The notes under the pieces were generated by a model. It ran no database searches, was not told where the DNA came from, and worked only from the letters and a program-made list of their open reading frames with translations. Both the position numbers and the translations under genes were made by a program. 64,000 nt of DNA, taken from NCBI RefSeq assembly GCF_963677565.1, contig NZ_OY781981.1, forward strand, positions 1,860,001 to 1,924,000, given 5' to 3'. The stretch is from an uncultured Draconibacterium sp. (GTDB lineage: Bacteria > Bacteroidota > Bacteroidia > Bacteroidales > Prolixibacteraceae). Shown in pieces: positions 1 through 6,261 of this stretch; the first letter of the stretch is position 1, and the number at the start of each line of letters is the position of its first letter.

Positions 1-976
1 TGAAGATTTGTTCGCCCCAAAGTCCTAAAATGGTAAACGGGATAATCCCAAGAACTACCTGTTTTCTGAATAATGAGAAAGTTGATTTAGCCAGTGTTTC
101 CGGTTTTTCGTTTAACGATTTGGCATTTTGAATATAAACACTTGAAATAGAAACGCTCAGCAACTGAACCGGAGTGCTAATATACCGGTGCGAGAACGAA
201 TAGAGTCCGAGCATTTTATCGCCAAAAAATGGTTTAAACAGAAATATGGGAAGCTGACTGCTTATAAAATTCATCACCTCAGAAAGAATCGAAAATTTGG
301 GGAATTTGATGTAGCGTACTGCCAATACTTTTTCTTCTGGTTTGAATCTCCCAAACCGAAAAAGACTGGCTTCGTTTATTTTTATTGAAAATCCAAAGAA
401 GGTGATCATTTGCGCTACTACTGCACCCAAAAACAATCCTGACGTTGGAAAAACAAAAAATGCACATTGCAATATTCCTGTTAAAATTGCCCGGCCAATT
501 TCTAAAACTGATAGTTGGCGGAACTGCTTTTTGCTGATGTACAAATTCCGGATTAGCTGGATGGAGCTAAAAAAGTAGGAATAAAAAGGTACAAGTAGCA
601 GGTTGATTTTTTGAGTGTAATCTGATTTAAAAAGCAGAATGATTGCAACAACTACTAACAGTGCTGCCAGATTTACGGCCGAATTTATTCGCTGAGCAAA
701 ACTAATTATCTGTTTTCGTTCATGTTCCCCGTCAACCAAAATAATTGCTTTCTCGTATTTGCCGGTTGAAACAATCGACAACGCTGAAGCGATGGTGAGG
801 TACAAGGCAAAATAACCAAATTCCTCAGGGGCATATAAACGTGCTATCGCTAAGGCAAAAACAAAGGGTATCAACCGGGAAATAAACATCCCGGTGAAAA
901 GCGAGGCAATGTTTTTATAAAATTCACTTTGGTTAAATCTTGAAGACAGATCTTTAAAAAAGTTCACAACGTTCAT
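1..976 (-). CDS. Polysaccharide flippase, Wzx/MOP type (3' end outside window)
   Basis: Reading the minus strand from an ATG at 976 gives 325 residues with no stop before the window edge, so the C-terminal part is missing. The N-terminus has a short amphipathic lead followed by alternating hydrophobic segments, starting near residues 27-46 (SLFTGMFISRLIPFVFALAI), and a motif (LYAPEEFGYFALY) typical of Wzx/RfbX-like lipid-linked oligosaccharide flippases of the MOP superfamily. Such proteins move undecaprenyl-linked O-antigen or capsule repeat units across the inner membrane. The glycosyltransferases that usually accompany them would lie to the left, outside the window. Family assignment is good; the transported glycan is unknown. 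Confidence 0.8.
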   Translation of the reverse strand, partial: MNVVNFFKDLSSRFNQSEFYKNIASLFTGMFISRLIPFVFALAIARLYAPEEFGYFALYLTIASALSIVSTGKYEKAIILVDGEHERKQIISFAQRINSAVNLAALLVVVAIILLFKSDYTQKINLLLVPFYSYFFSSIQLIRNLYISKKQFRQLSVLEIGRAILTGILQCAFFVFPTSGLFLGAVVAQMITFFGFSIKINEASLFRFGRFKPEEKVLAVRYIKFPKFSILSEVMNFISSQLPIFLFKPFFGDKMLGLYSFSHRYISTPVQLLSVSISSVYIQNAKSLNEKPETLAKSTFSLFRKQVVLGIIPFTILGLWGEQIF

Positions 977-1073
977 GCAAATCCAGCAGATGTTTATTTT
1001 AGGTAAATATCATAAAAAATATTTGCTTTGTTTTAGCTTTTTATAGAAAACGCAGAAATACCGGCACATTGTA

Positions 1074-1081
1074 TATTTTTG
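1074..1081 (+). promoter_or_regulatory. Possible -7 box (TATTTTTG) ahead of the AlkD-like gene
   Basis: This exact match to the Bacteroidota -7 consensus TAnnTTTG lies 44 bases before the start codon. No good TTTG is seen about 19 bases upstream, so the call rests on one box only. Confidence 0.35.
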
Positions 1082-1125
1082 TCCGGTGGTTCGAAATTAT
1101 GATTGGACCATGAAAAATTGAAAAT

Positions 1126-1830
1126 ATGGATTTTATTCTCGATAACCAGGAAACAGAAAAGAAATTTCAGCAGCTAATCAGGGTAATCAGGTTGCGTCAA
1201 AGCGGAGAAGTTGCAGATGCTATGAGTGAGCGGGGAATGACGTATAAAATGAACTGGGGCGTATCGTTGCTCGATTTACGCGAAACTGCCCAGTCGTACG
1301 ATGCCGATCATTTGCTGGCGCTTAAACTCTGGAACAAACAGTGGCGCGAAACGATGATTCTGGCAACTTTAATTGACGACCCGTTGGAAGTAACGGAGGA
1401 ACAGATGGATTTCTGGACAAAAAGTTTCGAGAATGTTGAAATTGCAGAGCAGGCTTCAACCAATTTATGGGTAAAAAGCAAGTTCGCATTTATAAAAGCA
1501 TTGGAGTGGTGCCGGGGCAAAAAACATTTGGTGCGCTTTACCGGAGTTCATTTGATCGGGCGACTGGCAATAACCGAAAAAAATGCCATTGACGAAATGT
1601 TCGAGCCTTTTTTCGAGGAGTTGAAAACACTGGCAAAAGATAAAAAGCTGCATACGCCAATCTATCGCTCTGTAATTGGAATGGGGTGTAGATCGAAAGT
1701 TTTAAATGAACAATGTGTTGAGCTGGCAAAAGAATTTCAACTAAGCGACTCGGAAAATGCAGTGAAGCTTGGTGAGAGTTTGTTCGAAGAACTGACCAGT
1801 GAGTATTTTCAGGAACAATTTAAGGAATAG
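1126..1830 (+). CDS. AlkD-like HEAT-repeat protein (putative DNA alkylation repair)
   Basis: A 234-residue soluble, all-helical protein. The pattern around residues 38-90 (GMTYKMNWGVSLLDLRETA, then LWNKQWRETMILATLIDDP) resembles the AlkD/COG4912 family, whose HEAT-like repeats wrap DNA and excise alkylated purines. I could not align the AlkD catalytic Asp/Trp residues by eye, so glycosylase activity is inferred from family resemblance only; a HEAT-repeat protein without catalysis remains possible. The gene stands alone: the flippase diverges upstream and an unrelated membrane protein follows after a repeat-rich gap. A TATTTTTG box 44 bases upstream may be its promoter. Confidence 0.65.
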   Translation: MDFILDNQETEKKFQQLIRVIRLRQSGEVADAMSERGMTYKMNWGVSLLDLRETAQSYDADHLLALKLWNKQWRETMILATLIDDPLEVTEEQMDFWTKSFENVEIAEQASTNLWVKSKFAFIKALEWCRGKKHLVRFTGVHLIGRLAITEKNAIDEMFEPFFEELKTLAKDKKLHTPIYRSVIGMGCRSKVLNEQCVELAKEFQLSDSENAVKLGESLFEELTSEYFQEQFKE

Positions 1831-1833
1831 CCA

Positions 1834-1925
1834 CTGGATGTTAGATGCTGGATGTTAGATGCTGGATCCTTGATACTGGCCGCTATAAGCTTGATGCTGG
1901 CAACTCGAGTCTCGTAACTCATAGC
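1834..1925. repeat. Degenerate short tandem repeats after the AlkD-like gene
   Basis: A 14-bp unit, CTGGATGTTAGATG, occurs twice in tandem (1834-1847 and 1848-1861) and begins a third time at 1862. It then decays into related words such as TTGATACTGG and CTTGATGCTGG, followed by CAACTCGAG/CTCGTAACTC. There is no coding sense and no clear hairpin. It looks like replication-slippage DNA in an untranslated gap. Confidence 0.6.
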
Positions 1926-1989
1926 TTAGGTAATTAACTTTCTTTAACTGCAAAGCTGTCATGACAGAACTTCGTGGCAGGTTCTTTGT

Positions 1990-1997
1990 TATTTTTG
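1990..1997 (+). promoter_or_regulatory. Possible -7 box (TATTTTTG) for the BI-1 gene
   Basis: A TAnnTTTG match 53 bases upstream of the start codon at 2051, with a plausible leader length. No clear -33 TTTG is seen at the usual spacing. Confidence 0.35.
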
Positions 1998-2050
1998 ACA
2001 CGACTCAGTGAAACAGAAAACTGAGATTTGAACGTTTAATTTTTAATACA

Positions 2051-2821
2051 ATGATGAATCTATCGAAATCTTCAAATCCTGTTCTAAAAGAAAAAGTTTT
2101 TAGCAGGAATTATACAGCACAGTCGGATGTAATGACTGTAAACGGAACCGTAAATAAAACCGCATTAATGCTATTGCTGGTAATTGCCGGGGCCGTATTT
2201 ACCTGGAACAAATTTTTTGAAGTTGTGGCTACTAATCCTGAAGCCGGATTAGCTGCAGTGGGGCCATGGTTGGCAATTGGCGGAATTGGTGGTTTTATCA
2301 CGGTTCTAGTAACGGTATTTCGTCCGCAGAGCTCAGGTATTTCAGCACCAATTTATGCTGTTTTCGAAGGATTGTTCCTTGGTGGAATATCTGCACTTTT
2401 CGAAATGCAGTATTCAGGAATTGTAATGCGTGCTGTAATGCTTACGCTGGCCGTTTTTATGGTGATGTTATTCTTGTATCGATCGGGTATTATAAAAGTG
2501 ACACAAAAATTTATGATGGGAGTTGTGGCGGCCACTGCTGGAATTGCATTGGTTTATTTCGTCAGTTTTATTGCCGGAATGTTTGGTGCCGAAATGTCTT
2601 TTTTATACGGTAACTCAAACCTCAGCATCGGTATCAGTTTGGTCGTTGTGGCCATTGCCGCATTAAACCTGGTGCTCGATTTTGCATTCATAGAACGAGC
2701 TGCAGAATCTGGTGCTCCAAAATACATGGAGTGGTACGGAGCCTTTGGATTAATGGTAACACTTATCTGGTTGTATCTCGAAATTTTGCGCTTGCTTTCG
2801 AAAGTGGCAAGCCGCGATTAG
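2051..2821 (+). CDS. Bax inhibitor-1/YccA family membrane protein
   Basis: A 256-residue integral membrane protein with about seven hydrophobic segments between residues 37 and 250 and a short cytoplasmic N-terminus. The C-terminal signature, LDFAFIE near 209-215 followed by GAPKYMEWYGAFGLMVTLIW near 221-240, is characteristic of bacterial YccA/BI-1 (TMBIM) proteins, in which conserved acidic residues line a putative ion path. Homologues act as calcium-leak channels or modulate membrane proteases such as FtsH; which applies here is unknown. Two consecutive ATG codons open the frame, so the start may be 2051 or 2054. Monocistronic, with its own terminator. Confidence 0.85.
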   Translation: MMNLSKSSNPVLKEKVFSRNYTAQSDVMTVNGTVNKTALMLLLVIAGAVFTWNKFFEVVATNPEAGLAAVGPWLAIGGIGGFITVLVTVFRPQSSGISAPIYAVFEGLFLGGISALFEMQYSGIVMRAVMLTLAVFMVMLFLYRSGIIKVTQKFMMGVVAATAGIALVYFVSFIAGMFGAEMSFLYGNSNLSIGISLVVVAIAALNLVLDFAFIERAAESGAPKYMEWYGAFGLMVTLIWLYLEILRLLSKVASRD

Positions 2822-2845
2822 ATAACTCAAGTAAGCTTTAAGAAT

Positions 2846-2887
2846 AAGGACTTATCCGGAATGAACGGGTAGGTCCTTTTTTGTTTT
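2846..2887 (+). terminator. Rho-independent terminator after the BI-1 gene
   Basis: AAGGAC pairs with GTCCTT, and the inner bases TTATCCG and CGGGTAG extend this to a 13-bp stem with two G-U pairs around a GAATGAA loop. A run of Ts follows. Confidence 0.85.
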
Positions 2888-2938
2888 TAACACGGATGTA
2901 TTATTTTCGAATATTGTTCAACCAAAAACCAGTAAGGC

Positions 2939-4102
2939 ATGGAGCTGATTCAGGTTGCCGGCAAGCAGCAGGTAGATGAATTTCATAAAGTACCGGAACT
3001 AGTTTATAAAGACGATCCAAATTGGATTCCTCAACTTCAAATAATGATCGAAGATACTTTCGATCCGGCAAAGAATACTCGTTTTCAAAAAGGAGATGCC
3101 CGGCGTTGGCTGTTAAAACAAAACGGAATCCTGATTGGGCGAATTGCTGCATTTTACGATGAAGACTATTCTTCGGGCTATGATCAGCCCACCGGATGTT
3201 GCGGATTTTTTGAGTGTGTAAACAACAAAGAAGCAGCATTTAAACTCTTTGATACTGCTCGTGATTGGCTGCAGGAGAATGGGATGGAAGCCATGGACGG
3301 CCCGGTAAATTTTGATGAGAACTTTTTCTTTTGGGGTTTATTGAAAGACCGTTTTCGTCCTCAAACTTTTGGGATGCAATACAACCCGGCATATTATAAC
3401 GACCTGTTTGAAGCTTATGGTTTTAAAACATATTACGATCAGTACAGTTATTCGCTGGATATTACAAATCCCGATTTGCCGGAACGCTTTTGGAAAATTG
3501 CAGAGTGGGTGGCGCAAAAACCGGGGTACACGTTCGAGCATTTTTCGTTTAAAGATCAGGATCGGTGCATCCGTGATTTTCTTGAGATCCATGAAAAAGC
3601 CTGGGGCACACACGGAAACTACAAGCCCATCGAGTTTCAGCTATTAAAAGATTTAATAGCACACGCACGCATAATTCTTGATGAGGAATTTATTTGGTAC
3701 GCCTACCACAATGGGAAACCGATTGCATTTTTTATGCAGATACTTGATTTGAACCAGATTCTGAAAAAGCTTAAGACCGGTAAACTGAATTTGTGGCAAG
3801 GCCTTAAATTATTGTATTTTAAAAAGCGAAAAACGATTACACGTTGTCGGGTTATTGTACTTGGGGTAATTCCCGGTTATCAGGGCAAAGGAATCGAGTC
3901 AGCTATCTTTCATCATTTAAAGAAAGTAATGCTGCGAAAATCGTGGTACAACGATATGGAAATGAGTTGGGTAGGTGATTTTAACCCGAAGATGAATGCC
4001 ATGTTTAAATCCTTTGGTGCTGACCGCACAAATACCCACAGTACTTTACGTTATTTATTCAACCGTGAGAAAGAATTTAAACGGGCACCGATTATTGAAT
4101 AA
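2939..4102 (+). CDS. YghO/BcerS-like GNAT-fold acyltransferase, copy 1
   Basis: A 387-residue soluble protein, about half identical to the next gene. Shared blocks are DDPNWIPQL (about 25-33), GRIAAF (67-72), QPTGCCGFFEC (83-93), MEAMDGPVNFDENFFFWGLL (116-135) and, near the C-terminus, a GNAT-like acyl-CoA loop PGYQGKGIESAIF followed by GDFNPKMNAMFKSFGA. This arrangement matches the family containing E. coli YghO and the bacterial ceramide synthase (bCerS) of Caulobacter. From that I infer an acyl-CoA-dependent N-acyltransferase, possibly acting on a long-chain base; sphingolipids are common in Bacteroidota. No serine palmitoyltransferase is nearby, so the substrate is unproven. Confidence 0.65.
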   Translation: MELIQVAGKQQVDEFHKVPELVYKDDPNWIPQLQIMIEDTFDPAKNTRFQKGDARRWLLKQNGILIGRIAAFYDEDYSSGYDQPTGCCGFFECVNNKEAAFKLFDTARDWLQENGMEAMDGPVNFDENFFFWGLLKDRFRPQTFGMQYNPAYYNDLFEAYGFKTYYDQYSYSLDITNPDLPERFWKIAEWVAQKPGYTFEHFSFKDQDRCIRDFLEIHEKAWGTHGNYKPIEFQLLKDLIAHARIILDEEFIWYAYHNGKPIAFFMQILDLNQILKKLKTGKLNLWQGLKLLYFKKRKTITRCRVIVLGVIPGYQGKGIESAIFHHLKKVMLRKSWYNDMEMSWVGDFNPKMNAMFKSFGADRTNTHSTLRYLFNREKEFKRAPIIE

Positions 4103-4153
4103 AAATGGTATTTATTGTTGTTTTTTAAACTATTATTGCGACAAATTTGACAG

Positions 4154-5320
4154 ATGCAGCTACTAGAAGTCGTTAACAAAAAAACGAAGAAACAGTTTCA
4201 CCAGGTACCGCATATCATTTACAAAAATGATCCGAACTGGGCCGCTCCGTTACAGGGGATGGTTGAGGGAATTTTTGATCCGAAAAAGAATAAAACGTTT
4301 CGGAACGGAAAAGCTATTCGCTGGATCTTGGTTGACGATAAAGGAAACTTAATCGGAAGGATTGCTGCATTTATAAATTTTAACCTGGCAAAAACATACG
4401 AGCAACCAACCGGTGGCTGTGGCTTTTTCGAATGTATTGATGATCAGGAAGCAGCCAATAAACTATTTAAAGCGGCTGCCGACTGGAATAAAGAAAATGG
4501 TATGGAAGCCATGGATGGCCCGATAAATTTTGGCGAGAACTACGTAAACTGGGGCTTGTTGGTTGATGGTTTTATGCCGCAGGGATTTGGAATGCCATAC
4601 AATCCTAAATATTACGAAAAACTGTTTCGGGGTTTTGGGTTCGAGGTGTATTTCGAGCAGTATTGTTTTCACCTTGATTATACAGTTCCTTTCCCGGAGC
4701 GTTTCTGGAAAATTGCAGGCTGGGTAGCCAAAAAGCCACAATACCAGTTCAAACATTTCGATTTTAAACAAGCTGATAAGTTTGTAAAAGATTTTTGTAC
4801 GATTTACGATGCGGCATGGTCGTTTCACGAGCATTATAAACCTCTCGATCCGGACGATCTGTATGATTTCCTCACCGAATCAAAAGCAATTCTTGATCCC
4901 GAAATGATCTGGTTTGCATACGCCGATGATAAGCCGATTGCCATGTTTGTGATGATTCCGGACATTAATCAGCTATTGATAAAACTAAATGGGAAACTGA
5001 ATTTGCCCGGTATTTTAAAGTTCTTTTATTACAAAAAGAAAAAAGTGATGAACCGAACCCGGATCTTCCTGATGGGAGTAGATCCAAAATACCAGCGTGC
5101 AGGAATTGAATCGGGAATTTTCTGGCATCAGGAGCAAATAATGAAACAGAAATCACATAGGCATTACACAGAAGTTGAGTTGTCGTGGGCAGGCGATTTT
5201 AACCCGAAAATTATTGCCATTTACGAGGCAACGGGCGCTAAAAAGGCCAAAACACATTACACAATGCGGTATATGTTCGACCGGAGTAAAAAGGTAACAA
5301 AAGCGCCGCTGATTAGTTAG
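4154..5320 (+). CDS. YghO/BcerS-like GNAT-fold acyltransferase, copy 2
   Basis: A 388-residue paralogue of the preceding gene, 51 bases downstream on the same strand, so probably co-transcribed. It keeps the same blocks: NDPNWAAPLQ, GRIAAF, QPTGGCGFFEC, MEAMDGPINFGENYVNWGLL, and the GNAT-like DPKYQRAGIESGIFWHQEQ with GDFNPKIIAIYEATGAKKAK. The two copies differ in the substrate-side regions, for instance CCG against GCG at residue 88 and DENFFFWG against GENYVNWG. This suggests divergence in acyl chain or amine acceptor after tandem duplication. The assignment to an N-acyltransferase or ceramide synthase-like function is inference from family membership. Confidence 0.65.
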   Translation: MQLLEVVNKKTKKQFHQVPHIIYKNDPNWAAPLQGMVEGIFDPKKNKTFRNGKAIRWILVDDKGNLIGRIAAFINFNLAKTYEQPTGGCGFFECIDDQEAANKLFKAAADWNKENGMEAMDGPINFGENYVNWGLLVDGFMPQGFGMPYNPKYYEKLFRGFGFEVYFEQYCFHLDYTVPFPERFWKIAGWVAKKPQYQFKHFDFKQADKFVKDFCTIYDAAWSFHEHYKPLDPDDLYDFLTESKAILDPEMIWFAYADDKPIAMFVMIPDINQLLIKLNGKLNLPGILKFFYYKKKKVMNRTRIFLMGVDPKYQRAGIESGIFWHQEQIMKQKSHRHYTEVELSWAGDFNPKIIAIYEATGAKKAKTHYTMRYMFDRSKKVTKAPLIS

Positions 5321-5361
5321 GATTAACAACTTGTTTGATAAGCAAATAAATAGTATAAGTT

Positions 5362-5392
5362 TTTGGAAAGTTGCAAACAATATATATCTTTG
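5362..5392 (+). promoter_or_regulatory. rpmE promoter, TTTG-N19-TATCTTTG
   Basis: A -33 TTTG at 5362-5365 and a -7 TATCTTTG at 5385-5392 are separated by 19 bases, the textbook Bacteroidota primary-sigma promoter. Transcription should start near 5399, giving a leader of about 75 bases before rpmE. Confidence 0.8.
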
Positions 5393-5425
5393 CAGCCCGA
5401 AAATAGATTAAGAATATAAATTTTC

Positions 5426-5457
5426 GAATGGATTGCACAACGAGAGTGTAACCATTC
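5426..5457 (+). promoter_or_regulatory. 12-bp stem-loop in the rpmE leader
   Basis: GAATGG (5426-5431), one bulged A, then TTGCAC pairs with GTGTAA and CCATTC (5446-5457) around a 7-base loop AACGAGA; one pair is G-U. No T-run follows and the hairpin ends 18 bases before the rpmE start. It is therefore not an ordinary terminator and may be an autoregulatory ribosomal-protein leader. Confidence 0.6.
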
Positions 5458-5475
5458 AACAAAAAATAAAGCAAA

Positions 5476-5739
5476 ATGAGAAAAGACATTCATCCAACGG
5501 AATACAGATTGGTAGCATTTAAAGATATGTCGAACGGACATACTTTTATTACCCGCTCTACTGTTGATACAAAAGAGACAGAGACTATCGACGGTGTTGA
5601 ATACCCGGTTTACAAACTGGAGATTTCTAACACATCTCACCCATTTTACACAGGTAAAACCAAACTTGTGGATACTGCAGGACGTGTTGATAAATTCATG
5701 AACCGTTACGGAAAACACATGCAGAACAGAAAGAAATAA
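5476..5739 (+). CDS. rpmE: 50S ribosomal protein L31, type B
   Basis: An 87-residue protein beginning MRKDIHPTEYR, with the L31 core HPFYTGKTKLVDTAGRVDKFMNRYG at the C-terminal half. It lacks the CxxC zinc ligands of type A L31 and has the extra loop of type B (zinc-independent) L31, which bridges the two ribosomal subunits. Monocistronic: it has its own strong promoter at 5362-5392, a structured leader, and a terminator at 5760-5796. In organisms with only the C-minus form, L31 is not part of zinc storage; whether a second L31 exists cannot be judged from this window. Confidence 0.95.
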   Translation: MRKDIHPTEYRLVAFKDMSNGHTFITRSTVDTKETETIDGVEYPVYKLEISNTSHPFYTGKTKLVDTAGRVDKFMNRYGKHMQNRKK

Positions 5740-5759
5740 TTTTTCTTACAGATATTAGG

Positions 5760-5796
5760 AAAAGCATTCGTCGGATAGATGAGTGCTTTTTTTATT
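5760..5796 (+). terminator. Terminator after rpmE
   Basis: AAAAGCATTC (5760-5769) pairs with GAGTGCTTTT (5781-5790), a 10-bp stem with one G-U pair, followed by Ts. Confidence 0.8.
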
Positions 5797-5802
5797 TCCA
5801 AT

Positions 5803-6055
5803 AACCTGAATTCGGTTCAAAAATGGCTCACAGCTTTAGCTATTTTTGTACAGAAACTTTCTCTGATTTATGAAGTACTATTGGGATAATTCAAGAAAAT
5901 CAGGGGAAGTTTATGGCAAAAAGAGCAAAGTCCTTCTCACGCCATCTTAACACTAAAAATTTCTTAAAATAACCCGTTATTACTTTATAATTTTTAGTGC
6001 AAATCTGACGCAAGTATGACTTACTGTGAGAATATTTTAGAGCCGAATTCAGGTT
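5803..6055. repeat. Palindromic element bounded by 13-bp inverted repeats, between rpmE and lon
   Basis: AACCTGAATTCGG at 5803-5815 is mirrored exactly by CCGAATTCAGGTT at 6043-6055, and AAT flanks both ends (5800-5802, 6056-6058), as a 3-bp target duplication would. Inside are a TATTTTTG -7 box (5841-5848), a possible 26-codon frame (5870-5950), and a second perfect inverted repeat CACTAAAAATT/AATTTTTAGTG (5951-5961, 5989-5999) enclosing AATAAC/GTTATT. There is no transposase. It could be a MITE-like insertion or a structured RNA locus. Confidence 0.5.
5870..5950 (+). CDS. Possible 26-residue small protein (doubtful)
   Basis: ATG at 5870 to TAA at 5948-5950 encodes a short basic, hydrophilic peptide starting MKYYWDNSRKSGEVYG. 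A perfect TATTTTTG box ends 21 bases before the ATG, which is the only reason to list it. No homology is recognised, and the frame lies inside the inverted-repeat element, so it may be noise. Confidence 0.15.
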   Translation: MKYYWDNSRKSGEVYGKKSKVLLTPS

Positions 6056-6199
6056 AATAACTTCATAAATGTCGCTCCCCAAAACGTAATAGTGCAATTT
6101 TGTCGGTTTAATTGCCGAATTTAGGTGAACATTCCGACAATGTAGGCGGTCTGTTTAAATGGCATGGCAATTGCGTTATTGCACCCTGCACATAAAACC

Positions 6200-6237
6200 G
6201 GCAATGTTTTGCCTGTTCTGTCTTTTTAGCGACAGAA
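6200..6237 (+). promoter_or_regulatory. Two adjacent inverted repeats just upstream of lon
   Basis: GGCAA-tgtt-TTGCC (6200-6213) is followed at once by TTCTGTC-8 nt-GACAGAA (6216-6237), which ends 24 bases before the lon ATG. No TTTG/TAnnTTTG pair is visible here. The dyads may be an operator or an RNA structure controlling this stress protease. Confidence 0.4.
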
Positions 6238-6261
6238 TGTCATTATAATAAATAAGGAAAT

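Noticed and set aside
188..578. Plus-strand and minus-strand frames inside the flippase region
   Set aside because: The long minus-strand frame from 976 to the edge encodes a clear flippase; the others are antisense or frame-shifted shadows.
5900..6097. 65-codon minus-strand frame upstream of lon
   Set aside because: It runs across the inner inverted repeat and one end of the element, with composition typical of AT-rich non-coding DNA.
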